This document shows positions 33,313-42,707 of a stretch of 64,000 nt of DNA, one piece after another. The notes below the pieces were generated by a model that had not been told where the DNA came from, searched no databases, and saw only the letters and a list, made by a program, of their open reading frames with translations. Every line of letters begins with the position of its first letter. Within the stretch, counting starts at the first letter, position 1. The DNA lies in assembly GCA_005116955.1 (NCBI GenBank), contig SWDI01000002.1, positions 265,187-329,186 of the forward strand, given 5' to 3'. The DNA is from Nitrospira sp. GTDB taxonomy: Bacteria > Nitrospirota > Nitrospiria > Nitrospirales > Nitrospiraceae. The translations under genes were made by a program, and so were the position numbers.

Positions 33313-33876
33313 CTAGTCGCGATCCTCTTCGCGTTCGATTTTCTCCAGCAATTCCACGCGCGATTGACACTCCACACAGAGCTTGGCAAAGGGGACCACC
33401 TGGAGACGCTTTTCGCTAATCTCAATCCCACATTCGGCACACATCCCATACGTCCCATCATGTAACCGAGTGAGGGCTTCATCGATCGACTGGCGCCGGC
33501 GATTACGCATCTCCATCAACGAAATCCCAAGTTCGCGCTCAAGATCCATTAAGGCTTGGTCACCGACATCACGCGCTGATTCGAGACGTCGCTGCTGATC
33601 TTCAGTCAACGACTGCCCCAAACTCTCTTCGATCTCTCTAATAATCTCTTGGCGTTTGCTAATGAGCATTTTATGAAGCACTTCCTGCCGCTGTTCCCGC
33701 GCTTCACGCTCTTTTGCCGTTTCCTTAGGCCGCACCGGCACCGTTATCTCGACCTCGGGCGTCACCTTAGGTACCGCGGCTGCCTCCGTGGTCGCCGACT
33801 GAGATTTCTTGATGAGAGCATCCACTGATTTCGTCTTTGCCTCACCCTTCTTCTTTGCCTGTATTTTTGTTGCCAT
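33313..33876 (-). CDS. TraR/DksA-type zinc-finger protein
   Basis: The 187-residue protein has a charged, low-complexity N terminus rich in Lys/Ala (1-60), a coiled-coil region (60-130) and a four-cysteine finger: Cys146, Cys149, Cys167 and Cys170. These features match DksA-superfamily proteins that enter the RNA polymerase secondary channel. The N-terminal extension is longer than in E. coli DksA (151 residues). It lies between apt and queC in an operon headed by a sigma factor. Confidence 0.85.
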   Translation of the reverse strand: MATKIQAKKKGEAKTKSVDALIKKSQSATTEAAAVPKVTPEVEITVPVRPKETAKEREAREQRQEVLHKMLISKRQEIIREIEESLGQSLTEDQQRRLESARDVGDQALMDLERELGISLMEMRNRRRQSIDEALTRLHDGTYGMCAECGIEISEKRLQVVPFAKLCVECQSRVELLEKIEREEDRD

Positions 33877-33984
33877 AAGAGAGTCCGCTCCAGAAATAAG
33901 GTACGTAGTTGGAGGGTAAAAATTCCGGCTTGTATATCACGCCCTGTGCCCCTTGAGCAAGGGGTTTAGAAGGATGCCTAACCC

Positions 33985-34509
33985 CTAGGGATAGGTAATG
34001 GTTGAATGGACCTCGTACCCAGCGAGTTTGTCGCGTCCCCTCAAACTCTTCAGTTCAACCAGAAAATCGAGTCCGACAATCGTCCCACCAAGCTGACGAA
34101 CAAGCTGGACCGTCGCCTCTGCCGTTCCTCCGGTCGCCAACAAGTCGTCGACGACCAGCACAGGCTCTCCGGTTTGGATCGCGTCACGGTGCACAGCAAG
34201 ACCGTTTTGCCCATACTCAAGACTATATTTGACTTCATAACAATCAGCCGGAAGTTTTCCAGGCTTACGAACTGGAACAAATCCAGCCCCGAGACGGGCG
34301 GCAAGAATCCCACCAAAAATAAACCCCCGCGACTCAATCCCGACAACTTTGGTGATCCCTCGATCCTGATAGCGAGTCGTCAGTTGGTCGGCAAGACTCC
34401 GAAGCGCAGCAGGATTCTTCAAAAGCGTGGTGATATCATAAAAGAGAATACCGGGCTTCGGAAAGTCCGGCACTTCTCGAATGAGTGCCTGATAGTTGAC
34501 GATGGTCAC
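33985..34509 (-). CDS. apt: Adenine phosphoribosyltransferase
   Basis: Apt salvages adenine to AMP with PRPP. The 174-residue product has [18 protein letters not shown], the flexible region [11 protein letters not shown] and the PRPP loop [16 protein letters not shown]. The start lies 5 bases after the sigma factor stop, so the two are transcribed together. Confidence 0.97.
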   Translation of the reverse strand: MTIVNYQALIREVPDFPKPGILFYDITTLLKNPAALRSLADQLTTRYQDRGITKVVGIESRGFIFGGILAARLGAGFVPVRKPGKLPADCYEVKYSLEYGQNGLAVHRDAIQTGEPVLVVDDLLATGGTAEATVQLVRQLGGTIVGLDFLVELKSLRGRDKLAGYEVHSTITYP

Positions 34510-34514
34510 GAGAT

Positions 34515-35468
34515 TTAGAGCAAGTCTGCCTGTGTCATGGCTTTTCTGCCGATCGTGTTGCGAAGCCGAACTAACGCCGCCATTTCGATCTGTCGGACAC
34601 GCTCACGAGTCAGTCCCATGGTACGACCGATTTCTTCGAGCGTCTTCGCCTCATCTCCGTCGAGTCCGAACCGTGACACAATAACAGTTTGCTCTTTCTC
34701 AGGCAACTCCCTCACCCACGCCATCAGTTCCGTCCTCCGCCGAACCCCATCGGCGGTCTCATCGGGCAAGAGCCCAACGGGATCCTCAATCACATCGCGC
34801 AGAAAGGTATCAGTGTGGTCATTAAGCGGGCTATCGAGCGAGCAGGTTGTGCGCACCAACTGCTTCAGGTCTAATACCTCTTCTTCCGATGTCTTCATCT
34901 TGGCGGCCACTTCGGCCGCCCTCGGCTCCCGCCCGAGCGCTTGCACCAACTGCTCGACACGATTCAGATAACGATTGAGACGCTCCACCACGTGTACGGG
35001 TAAACGCACCAGCTTGCCTTGATTAATGATCGCCCGCTCGATGTATTGCCGGACCCACCAGGACGCGTAGGTGCTAAACCTGAAGCCCCGCTTGTAATCG
35101 AATTTTTCAACTGCTTTGATCAGTCCTAAATTACCTTCCTCCACGATGTCGGAAAACGGAAACCCTCGGTGCATGTAGCGTTTCCCGATACTGATGACAA
35201 GCCGCAGATTCGATTCGATCATCTGTTGCCGAGCTTGCTCATCACCGGCCATCACTCGTTTGCCGAGCTGCTGTTCTTGCTTGAAGGTCAGCAGTGTCGA
35301 TCGACGAACCTCCCGCAAGTAGCTCTTCAGCGTGTCAAGTCCTTCTGATCGACCCGTTTCTCGTTCGCCCTGATCAGATGCGCTCGCAGGTTCTGAGGTG
35401 TCCATATCATCGGCGATGTGCCGTCGAGCTTCGCTCAACTCGGACTCCTCGTCTTCCTGTCGACTCAT
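34515..35468 (-). CDS. RNA polymerase sigma-70 family factor, RpoD/RpoS-like (group 2)
   Basis: From ATG 35468 ([17 protein letters not shown]) the product has 317 residues. It has region 1.2 ([13 protein letters not shown]), region 2 ([54 protein letters not shown]), region 3, and region 4 with the helix-turn-helix [20 protein letters not shown]. The long acidic region 1.1 and non-conserved insert of RpoD are missing, which suggests an alternative (stationary-phase/RpoS-type) sigma. It follows acyP by 13 bases. Promoter specificity cannot be read from sequence alone. Confidence 0.9.
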   Translation of the reverse strand: MSRQEDEESELSEARRHIADDMDTSEPASASDQGERETGRSEGLDTLKSYLREVRRSTLLTFKQEQQLGKRVMAGDEQARQQMIESNLRLVISIGKRYMHRGFPFSDIVEEGNLGLIKAVEKFDYKRGFRFSTYASWWVRQYIERAIINQGKLVRLPVHVVERLNRYLNRVEQLVQALGREPRAAEVAAKMKTSEEEVLDLKQLVRTTCSLDSPLNDHTDTFLRDVIEDPVGLLPDETADGVRRRTELMAWVRELPEKEQTVIVSRFGLDGDEAKTLEEIGRTMGLTRERVRQIEMAALVRLRNTIGRKAMTQADLL

Positions 35469-35481
35469 GACTCCTCGTTCC

Positions 35482-35778
35482 TTAATGCCAAATGTCGAAG
35501 TGTGAATGCCGGCCGGTTGCGACGCCCCATTCCACCGCAATCGTCCTGACATGCGCAGCTGGAGGACCAGCTTTCAATTCTCGCAGAAGGTCTTCAATCA
35601 CCAGTTTCCCACCCTCGACCTCCAGCTCAACTCGGCCGTCGTCGAGATTGCGGACGCCCCCCAACAGATTAAGCCTGGTGGCGATACGTGCCGCGAACGC
35701 ACGAAACCCTACTCCCTGCACACGACCGACCACGAGAATGTGTGCTCGAACGGGTGGTTCATCGACCAATTGAGGCAT
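35482..35778 (-). CDS. acyP: Acylphosphatase
   Basis: Acylphosphatase hydrolyses carboxyl-phosphate bonds. The 98-residue product has the diagnostic [18 protein letters not shown], with catalytic Arg, and [15 protein letters not shown], with catalytic Asn. Size is typical. It is the first gene of a minus-strand run (acyP-sigma-apt-dksA/traR-queC-cytochrome). Confidence 0.95.
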   Translation of the reverse strand: MPQLVDEPPVRAHILVVGRVQGVGFRAFAARIATRLNLLGGVRNLDDGRVELEVEGGKLVIEDLLRELKAGPPAAHVRTIAVEWGVATGRHSHFDIWH

Positions 35779-36223
<445 letters not shown>

Positions 36224-36259
36224 ACAAGACCAAGCAGACAAACCGAACGCGTGATTGTC

Positions 36260-37363
36260 TTACAAGAGAGGGGTAAAAGGCAACCCATGAGCTTCAGCCA
36301 CCCCTCGATGAACAATTTTTCCATTTTTAAGGTTAACCCCCTTCGCCAACCCCGGATCAGCGTGAATCGCTCGATCCACACCGTCAGACGCGAGCCGCAG
36401 CAGATACGGCAACGTCGCATTGGTCAGAGCGTAGGTGGATGTGCGAGGAACGATTCCTGGCATATTGGCAACACAATAATGCACGACGCCATCAACGACA
36501 TAGACAGGCGCCGAGTGTGTCGTCGGCTTTGTGGTCTCAACACAGCCCCCCTGATCGACAGAAACATCCACGATCACCGACCCAGGCTTCATCCGTGAGA
36601 CCAGCGAACGGGACACCAGCGTTGGTGCCTTGGCTCCGGGGACCAGCACGGCGCCGATAACAAGATCTGCTGAGCACACAGCCTCCTCAATGGTGGTGGA
36701 GCTCGCAGCGCGCGTGATGATCCGGCCCTGGTACTGATCATCGAGATGCCGCAACCGTTCAACATCCAAATTGATCACCGTCACCTGGGCTCCCATCCCG
36801 ACCGCAATGCGAATCGCCGAGCTTCCAACGATCCCGGCACCAAGCACGACGACCTTGCCCGGCTCCACTCCCGGAACTCCTCCCAACAGCACACCTCGAC
36901 CTCCGTTGATTTTCTCCAGATATTGAGCACCGATCTGCACCGACATTCGTCCGGCAATTTCACTCATCGGCTTGAGCATCGGAAGACTGCCATCTTTCGA
37001 CTCGGTCGTTTCATACGCAATAGCCGTGACCTTACTCTGCAGGAGCTCCTTGGTCACCTCCACGAGTGAAGCAAGATGTAAATACGTAAACAGGACCTGG
37101 CCTGGACGAAACAGATGGCACTCAGAAAACAATGGTTCTTTAACCTTCACAATCAAATCAGCTCTCTTGAATAGCTCCTCTTTCGAACCGGCAACCGAGG
37201 CCCCAGCCTTACGATACTCAGCATCGCTAAATCCACTGCCCTGCCCGGCAGACGATTCAACCCAGACATCATGCCCACTTTGTCGAAGGGTCGCTGCACC
37301 CTCCGGTGTCAGACTGACACGATACTCATGATCTTTGATTTCCTTCGGAACACCGATGACCAT
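36260..37363 (-). CDS. ald: Alanine dehydrogenase
   Basis: Ald reversibly deaminates L-alanine to pyruvate with NAD. The 367-residue product starts [20 protein letters not shown], the family N terminus (substrate-binding Arg and Lys), and has KVKEPL, the Rossmann motif [20 protein letters not shown] and [12 protein letters not shown]. Length is typical (~370). The tRNA-Pro lies just after its stop and could be read by the same RNA polymerase. Confidence 0.96.
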   Translation of the reverse strand: MVIGVPKEIKDHEYRVSLTPEGAATLRQSGHDVWVESSAGQGSGFSDAEYRKAGASVAGSKEELFKRADLIVKVKEPLFSECHLFRPGQVLFTYLHLASLVEVTKELLQSKVTAIAYETTESKDGSLPMLKPMSEIAGRMSVQIGAQYLEKINGGRGVLLGGVPGVEPGKVVVLGAGIVGSSAIRIAVGMGAQVTVINLDVERLRHLDDQYQGRIITRAASSTTIEEAVCSADLVIGAVLVPGAKAPTLVSRSLVSRMKPGSVIVDVSVDQGGCVETTKPTTHSAPVYVVDGVVHYCVANMPGIVPRTSTYALTNATLPYLLRLASDGVDRAIHADPGLAKGVNLKNGKIVHRGVAEAHGLPFTPLL

Positions 37364-37533
37364 ACAGGTTCCCCCTTCCAGCTATGAGTGCTGCAGACCT
37401 AACTGTGTCCATTATACATGGATCCACAAAGTGATCAGGTTGACCGCCACACCATCTACTGTGCTGCCCGTGGACAGCTTGGGAAAGCCTGTTGTAAGAT
37501 GCACCCTTCGTTGTGGTGTATATGGAGGTGAAG

Positions 37534-37917
37534 ATGGACTCCTGGAGCGAATCGTGTCAGGCCTGCGGAGCCGGCAACGGTGCACTGACAAAGCTTTCCA
37601 TGGGAAAAGACTTTTTCGGCCGCCCTTACGATCGCCTGTCTCCGTTATCAGATCAAAGCCCAAAATGGTATTGCACCCCGTGTTCGATACACAAAAACTT
37701 GCAACGTGATTTCCGTGACATCTGTGCTGAATTCGATAAGTTACGTGCTGACCACGTATCGGAACTCGCCAAGGGCGACGAGTTCCGACGAGCATCATTG
37801 CGGTTACATGAGATCTCGACTATCCTGAGCGCAACCCAGCACCCATCTCCGTTCTTAAGAGGCGACGATGTGACGCTCCTGATGGAACGGCTCAATACCC
37901 TGACGATGCCCGTCTAG
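37534..37917 (+). CDS. Small protein with two CxxC pairs, unknown function
   Basis: ATG 37534 is directly preceded by GGAGGTGAAG, an excellent ribosome binding site, and gives 127 residues; an earlier ATG at 37522 would lie inside that site. Cys8/Cys11 and Cys47/Cys50 form two CxxC pairs that could bind zinc or iron. The rest is polar and helical. I do not recognise the family. It is the first of four tightly spaced plus-strand genes, the next three including two Fe-S ferredoxins. Confidence 0.65.
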   Translation: MDSWSESCQACGAGNGALTKLSMGKDFFGRPYDRLSPLSDQSPKWYCTPCSIHKNLQRDFRDICAEFDKLRADHVSELAKGDEFRRASLRLHEISTILSATQHPSPFLRGDDVTLLMERLNTLTMPV

Positions 37918-37929
37918 CGACCTAACCCA

Positions 37930-38283
37930 ATGCCATCATTTCAACGACATATCTTCATCTGTACGAATCAGCGGCCAAAAGACGATCCACGCGGTTGTTG
38001 CGCGAACTTGGGTTCGGAAAAACTTCATGCACACTTCAAGAGTGAAACGAAGCGATTAAATCTCAAAGGGGTTGTCCGAGCAAACAAAGCCGGTTGCCTC
38101 GATCATTGTGACCTCGGCCCAAGTGTCGTAGTCTATCCTGAAGGCGTATGGTACTGGGTCGGTACGGAGGACGATGTCACCGAGATCATGGAGCGGCACG
38201 TGCTGAACGGCGAAATCGTCACTCGATTGCTCATGCCTGACCATCCGGTTCCAGAACAGCTGGTGCCGCTCAAAAAACTCTAA
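37930..38283 (+). CDS. Thioredoxin-like [2Fe-2S] ferredoxin
   Basis: The 117-residue protein begins RHIFICTNQRP and has Cys11, Cys23/24, Cys56 and Cys60. This C-x11-12-C plus C-x3-C spacing, with GCLDHCDLGPSVVVYPEGVWY, is the pattern of thioredoxin-fold 2Fe-2S ferredoxins (Shethna/NuoE-like). A soluble electron carrier is inferred. It starts 12 bases after the CxxC protein gene and 29 bases before the next gene, in what looks like an operon. Confidence 0.85.
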   Translation: MPSFQRHIFICTNQRPKDDPRGCCANLGSEKLHAHFKSETKRLNLKGVVRANKAGCLDHCDLGPSVVVYPEGVWYWVGTEDDVTEIMERHVLNGEIVTRLLMPDHPVPEQLVPLKKL

Positions 38284-38312
38284 GGCTTCCCCTTCGATAC
38301 CTCTATACATCC

Positions 38313-38726
38313 ATGCCAACCGAAGACAAATGGAAGGCCAACATGGAAAAGGTGGCCTTCACCAAACAGTTTCCTGGACTCACGCTGGACTGGAACGTCT
38401 GCGAACGCAAAACGATTGAAGCCGTGGTTCCCTTGACCGGGAAACCGAGTGCCTCGGTCATCGTGTTTACCGATGGGTCGTTTACGATCGCTTCTCTACC
38501 GGCGCCGGAACCGTGGGAGTTGGGCCAGGCCCTGGTGGATGCCAGGAAACATCTGGAACCCAAACACGGACAAGCCTATGAGGACTATGACCGTGTGGTG
38601 AAGAAGGATAAGGAAGCGCTTCGCTCAGCTCGGCTGGAAAAGATCATCGGTGCGATTCAGAATAATCTCGAACAGATTCCTGAGCTCAAAGATCGGCTCA
38701 AAGAACTCGTCAAGGAATGGAAATGA
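38313..38726 (+). CDS. Conserved hypothetical protein in ferredoxin cassette
   Basis: The 137-residue soluble protein has no signal or membrane segment. Residues 14-66 look like a small beta-rich domain (FPGLTLDWNVCERKTIEAVV, FTDGSFTIAS) and residues 70-137 are charged helix. I do not recognise it. Its stop overlaps the start of the following ferredoxin gene by four bases (ATGA), so the two are probably translated together. Confidence 0.6.
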   Translation: MPTEDKWKANMEKVAFTKQFPGLTLDWNVCERKTIEAVVPLTGKPSASVIVFTDGSFTIASLPAPEPWELGQALVDARKHLEPKHGQAYEDYDRVVKKDKEALRSARLEKIIGAIQNNLEQIPELKDRLKELVKEWK

Positions 38727-39025
38727 GCAGCCTGCCGAAAAAAAATATGTTCGAGATCTTCTCTCAAGGCCTCTTTGAAGGAGTCAAGCCCATGTTAGTC
38801 ATTCGTGATCACCTCGTCCGCCACCCTGACCGCTGCACGCACCAGGCCGTCTGTGTGCCGATTTGCCCGACCAGCGCCTGGCTCTCAACGCCACCTTACA
38901 AATTTGATCCTTCGCGCTGCCTTGAAAGCTGCCGGCTCTGCCTAGACGCTTGCCCCTCACAGGCAATCTACGCCGTCTTCAAGAAGGGCGACAAACTGTT
39001 GGAGCCGCAGAAAAAGACAGAGTAG
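38723..39025 (+). CDS. Dicluster bacterial-type ferredoxin with atypical first cluster motif
   Basis: From ATG 38723 the protein has 100 residues. Cys38, Cys44 and Cys48-Pro form C-x5-C-x3-CP, which lacks the second Cys of a standard CxxCxxCxxxCP and resembles a 3Fe-4S site. Cys66, Cys70, Cys73 and Cys77-Pro form the second motif with C-x3-C instead of C-x2-C. A 3Fe-4S/4Fe-4S electron carrier is inferred. The start is chosen by ATGA overlap with the previous gene; ATG 38717 is in frame as an alternative. Confidence 0.8.
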   Translation: MSSLPKKNMFEIFSQGLFEGVKPMLVIRDHLVRHPDRCTHQAVCVPICPTSAWLSTPPYKFDPSRCLESCRLCLDACPSQAIYAVFKKGDKLLEPQKKTE

Positions 39026-39046
39026 GACGAAGGCCTACACAGATCG

Positions 39047-40099
39047 TCACACGATCTGCTTGCGTAAATGCCCCCAATAGGCAGTTCCGGCGTATGCGCA
39101 CGCAGCAGTACCTGTCGTCATAGCTATGATCTGATAGACCTTGCTGCGCGGGATTTTGACCTTCACGGTGGGATTCAACAGATCGGGGGAATTCATGACA
39201 AGCTTGAGCGATTCTCCGGCAGAGAGGATCGGCCACATACAAGCGAGTCGTAGTCGGGTTTCATAACGCGGAATCGCCATTGTGTAGAGCCAGCCCTGAT
39301 CAAGGTGCTCGACCGCCAGACGGATAAGCTTGCGGAGCACAGGTCTGAAGCGAGGAAGATTGCTCTGCTGCAACAGGTCCTGCGGCTTCAGTCCAGCTTC
39401 ATCGAGCATCATTTCTGGAATATAACAGCGTCCCTTTTGCAGATCATGGGCAATGTCCTTGACGATGTTCGTCAGTTGCAGTCCCTTGCCAAATCGTACT
39501 CCAACTTCCGACATCTGCTGAATATTCCAGTTCGCCAGCGCCTTGCGATGAGCGCACATGAGATCGGTCCAGAACTCGCCGACACATCCGGCCACATGGT
39601 AGGTATAGCGGTCCAGATCATCAAAGGTCTTGAGCGCGGTGAGATCCTCCACGGAAGCCCCAGGGAACGTGCTCAGGTCCATTTCCATTCCTTGAGTCAG
39701 GGTCGTCATCACCCGCTGAATCCTACGTCGGTCGTCCAGCGAACAGGTGAGCGAAAGTTGGAAACACTCGTCCAACCGTTCGAGCAGAGTTCGTTCAGTC
39801 GACACTTGTTGGAGTGGTCCCACAGCCTGCTGAATCGTACGGATCTGAGCCCAGTCGAGCTGCTCACCGAGAAATTGTTCTCTAAAGCGGTGAAGAAAAC
39901 TGAGACGACGCGATCGGTCGATCAGTTCCGTATCGGCGATCGTATCAGCGGCCCGGGCAAAGAGATACGCCAATCCTACTTGATCACGAACATTCGCCGG
40001 CACAACAACTAACGTTGTGTAAAACAGACGGGAAACTTGCTTGAGAAGGTCACGGAGCAGCTCGTGCTTGGAGGAGACAGTTGTCGTAGAGAGTTCCAT
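39047..40099 (-). CDS. Squalene/phytoene synthase family protein
   Basis: The 350-residue product condenses two isoprenyl diphosphates, most likely farnesyl to squalene for hopanoids. It has the first Asp-rich motif YLFARAADTIADT, YHVAGCVGEFWTDL and the second region GLQLTNIVKDIAHDLQKGRCYIP. A C-terminal hydrophobic segment (TTGTAACAYAGTAYWG) may anchor it in the membrane, as in eukaryote-like squalene synthases. It starts within the stop of the cupredoxin gene (TAATG), so translation is coupled. Squalene versus phytoene product cannot be settled here. Confidence 0.85.
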   Translation of the reverse strand: MELSTTTVSSKHELLRDLLKQVSRLFYTTLVVVPANVRDQVGLAYLFARAADTIADTELIDRSRRLSFLHRFREQFLGEQLDWAQIRTIQQAVGPLQQVSTERTLLERLDECFQLSLTCSLDDRRRIQRVMTTLTQGMEMDLSTFPGASVEDLTALKTFDDLDRYTYHVAGCVGEFWTDLMCAHRKALANWNIQQMSEVGVRFGKGLQLTNIVKDIAHDLQKGRCYIPEMMLDEAGLKPQDLLQQSNLPRFRPVLRKLIRLAVEHLDQGWLYTMAIPRYETRLRLACMWPILSAGESLKLVMNSPDLLNPTVKVKIPRSKVYQIIAMTTGTAACAYAGTAYWGHLRKQIV

Positions 40100-40536
40100 T
40101 ACCTGACTTCCAATAATCCTTCCATTCCCTTATCTCGATGACTGGGCATAGGCCACAGCCGTTTGTCACAAAAGAACAGAAAGCGCCCGGGCTGAGTCGG
40201 AGGGAGTTTTGCGATGATAGTTTTTCCTGCACCAACGTCCTGTTCAATTGAAAGGCCGGCCGACAACTCCTTCATGACGAAGTTATGGGGTATGAATGTC
40301 GTACGACTCGTCAAGGTCAACTCAACTGGCTTGCCGCTCTCCACGACCAGATGGTTCGGTGAGTAGGAATAACTGTCGAGAATAACGGTAGCCCGTTGAA
40401 CTCCATCAGAAGAAATGGAGACAATGATCGGCGTGCCTGGCATGAAAGTATCCGCAGCTAGTCCAACCGACGTAGGCCCTAGTGTCAACCAACTCCCTAT
40501 CACCAGTGTCCAGAAGCATTTTGCATAAACCCTCAT
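40099..40536 (-). CDS. Exported cupredoxin-like protein
   Basis: The 145-residue protein has a signal peptide (cut near GLAA-DT, about residue 28) and a cupredoxin-type beta domain. Likely copper ligands are His84 (IPHNF), Cys123 (FFCDKR), His133 and Met138 (SHRDKGMEG), the type 1 order His-Cys-His-Met. The closing GMEGLLEV is typical. A periplasmic copper electron carrier is inferred. It is translationally coupled to the squalene synthase gene, an unusual pairing. Confidence 0.75.
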   Translation of the reverse strand: MRVYAKCFWTLVIGSWLTLGPTSVGLAADTFMPGTPIIVSISSDGVQRATVILDSYSYSPNHLVVESGKPVELTLTSRTTFIPHNFVMKELSAGLSIEQDVGAGKTIIAKLPPTQPGRFLFFCDKRLWPMPSHRDKGMEGLLEVR

Positions 40537-40690
40537 GATAATGGCTTTCTAACAGGAGCGTCGGGAGACGGTCAAGATTATCCACGTACTTTCAGAGACC
40601 TCACTCATTCTTGACTTTGAATAATGAGGTCTTACTCATAGCCCTATGCCCCTCTATGACTGACAATGTGTCGCAGACAACGGATTTGTG

Positions 40691-40696
40691 TATAAT
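40691..40696 (+). promoter_or_regulatory. Probable -10 box upstream of htpX
   Basis: A perfect TATAAT lies 60 bases before the htpX ATG in the context TTGTGTATAAT. No clear TTGACA is at the right distance, so the -35 is weak or an activator is used. Confidence 0.4.
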
Positions 40697-40756
40697 CATG
40701 GAAGTTCAGCTCGTTGCCTCACATGAGGCGACCGTTTGTTTCCAAGGAGGCTCATA

Positions 40757-41644
40757 ATGAAGTGGCTTAAAGGCGTAGGTCTGCTGCTGATCGCAAATAT
40801 TCTCATCATGGTGACGCTCTCGATCACCATCCCCATTGTGATCAACGTGATCTTACCGATGTTCGGAATCGATGTCCGCGGTTCCGTCGATCTGACATCG
40901 TTGATATGGGCTGCTATGTTCGGGTTCGGTGGGGCATTCATCAGTTTGGCGTTCTCGAAGCAAATGGCACGCGCCATGCTTGACTGCCAGCAAATCACCC
41001 AACCTCGTTCTCACGCGGAACAGATTGTGTATGGTTCCGTGCGGGAAATCGCCCAACGGTTGAATATCACCATGCCCGAGGTATGGGTCTACAATTCTCC
41101 CGATCCCAATGCCTTCGCGACGGGACCAAGCAAGAACAACTCGATGGTGGCGGTGTCAACCGGATTACTGGAGAACCTCAAGGAAGATGAGGTGAAGGCT
41201 GTTCTGGCTCATGAAATGGGCCACGTCTATAACGGCGACATGTTCGCTACAACTGTGCTAGCCGGGCTGATGAACACCTTTGTGTATTACATCGCCATGT
41301 GGGTACGGCGTTTCTTCGCGGAGCGGGATCAGGCAGCCTTAGGTTTCGGTCTGTCACTGGTAGTACAGATCATCGTCAGCATCCTGGCCTCCGTCGTCAT
41401 CAGTTGGTTTTCACGTCGTCGAGAGTTTGGAGCCGATGCGTTTGCTGCCAAGGTGTACGGGAAAGACTCGATGATCGGTGCGCTCCGAGCGATTGATCGA
41501 TGGGTGAGTCGTGCTCAATTCGAATACTCCACGCAAGACGCACTCGCAACGATGAAGATCTCCGGCAACACCAGTGGGTTCATGAGCTTATTCTCAACGC
41601 ACCCCCCGCTTGAGGCACGGATCGCGGCGTTGGAGCGGCTTTAA
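40757..41644 (+). CDS. htpX: Protease HtpX
   Basis: HtpX is an inner-membrane M48 zinc protease that degrades misfolded membrane proteins. From ATG 40757, with AAGGAGG nine bases upstream, it has 295 residues: two N-terminal membrane segments, zinc ligands HEMGH (152-156), two further segments and the third ligand Glu in RRREFGADAFAAK. The final STHPPLEARIAALERL is typical. The gene end overlaps the convergent gene at 41641 by four bases. Confidence 0.95.
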   Translation: MKWLKGVGLLLIANILIMVTLSITIPIVINVILPMFGIDVRGSVDLTSLIWAAMFGFGGAFISLAFSKQMARAMLDCQQITQPRSHAEQIVYGSVREIAQRLNITMPEVWVYNSPDPNAFATGPSKNNSMVAVSTGLLENLKEDEVKAVLAHEMGHVYNGDMFATTVLAGLMNTFVYYIAMWVRRFFAERDQAALGFGLSLVVQIIVSILASVVISWFSRRREFGADAFAAKVYGKDSMIGALRAIDRWVSRAQFEYSTQDALATMKISGNTSGFMSLFSTHPPLEARIAALERL

Positions 41645-41928
41645 TCCTGTTTCTTGAAAAATACGATGTGGGCGCGGTACTCAGTAATAGCCGCGCCCAA
41701 GGTCGTACTCCCCCGTGAGATGTTGGCCTCTATGGCATCCTCAATGTCGGGGTCGTTAATCTCAACGTCATACCGATCCTGAATGTTCGTTCTGACCGGC
41801 CCCCCGGTCAGCTCTCGTGGCATAAAGATTTCTTTCCAGACTTCTTTCTCAACCAAACACACATCCCGAAACCGTTCATAGAGCAAGGCTAGTTTTTCTG
41901 GATCTGTGACCTTCACACGCGCTCCCAT
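41641..41928 (-). CDS. Hypothetical protein
   Basis: The product has 95 residues, is soluble and acidic, with no signal or membrane segment. A ribosome binding site (AAAGGA) lies about eight bases before ATG 41928. The phrase VEINDPDIEDAIEANI suggests a small alpha/beta domain, but I do not recognise the family. It follows the exported protein gene at 41950 on the same strand by 21 bases and converges with htpX. Confidence 0.6.
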   Translation of the reverse strand: MGARVKVTDPEKLALLYERFRDVCLVEKEVWKEIFMPRELTGGPVRTNIQDRYDVEINDPDIEDAIEANISRGSTTLGAAITEYRAHIVFFKKQD

Positions 41929-41949
41929 GAGTATCCTTTCTCCAGGGAC

Positions 41950-42597
41950 CTACCTGACCGACTTCAGTTCAGGAGACCAGGTAGGAACAGTATCTGCAAT
42001 GGTAAAACGCATCACGCCGACGTGGTTGACGGCATGAAACGGTTGTTGGCCTAGCGGCGCAATATAGATCTTCGCCAGATAATTGCCCACCGGCCATTTC
42101 TCGCCTGACCGTTTCAACTCAAGGTACCCATATCGTTCGTGTCCTGACACCTCCAATACATCTTTCCCTAACGGCTTCTCATTCAACTGGCCACCCAGTT
42201 TCTCCAAATGCCATTGCACTGCAAATTGCGCTGGATCTTCCAAGGGGGCTACTTCAAAAACAATATAGATTGCTGGAATCTCCGGCGTGAATGTAGAACC
42301 CAGCCCGATCGGTTTCAGTCGCGGATCCTGGGTATACCACCCTTTACGTCCAAACGTATCCCATTCTACCTCAAACGCTTTCGCCATCTTGATCCAAGTA
42401 AAAAGCGACTGCGGAATGTCTTTTTCCTGATAGTCGAAGGAGGGGCTTTGGGTCGATCCAATCTCCGTGGACTCTTGCGCTTTGGGAGGCAGGAGGTCCT
42501 TGGCAATCCCTACCTGCTCATGGAGCAAGGCGACGCACACCACGCCAACGGCCAACCAACCTCTTGACCATCTTGTTGCCGGAGCATCCTGCGCCAT
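41950..42597 (-). CDS. Exported hypothetical protein
   Basis: From ATG 42597 the 215-residue protein has a signal-like segment (WLAVGVVCVALLHEQVGIA) and a beta-rich body with FTPEIPAIYIVFEVAP and the closing YLAKIYIAPLGQQPFHAVNH. No catalytic motif is evident. A periplasmic location is inferred. The frame starts 12 codons earlier at 42633, but that form buries the signal. It is probably co-transcribed with the 95-residue gene. Confidence 0.6.
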   Translation of the reverse strand: MAQDAPATRWSRGWLAVGVVCVALLHEQVGIAKDLLPPKAQESTEIGSTQSPSFDYQEKDIPQSLFTWIKMAKAFEVEWDTFGRKGWYTQDPRLKPIGLGSTFTPEIPAIYIVFEVAPLEDPAQFAVQWHLEKLGGQLNEKPLGKDVLEVSGHERYGYLELKRSGEKWPVGNYLAKIYIAPLGQQPFHAVNHVGVMRFTIADTVPTWSPELKSVR

Positions 42598-42707
42598 AGA
42601 ATTTATCGTACTGAAGCACGCCATGGGGATCAATGATTGCCAGCCATCATCCGATGAATCCTTGTGCCAGGCTGGTTCTATGCTAGAGTGCTCTTGGCTT
42701 TCCTATT

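Noticed and set aside
33949-33964. CCCCTTG/CAAGGGG hairpin between apt and the DksA-type gene
   Set aside because: A T tract is weak on the plus strand and absent on the minus strand, where the genes lie, so it is not supported as a terminator of this operon.
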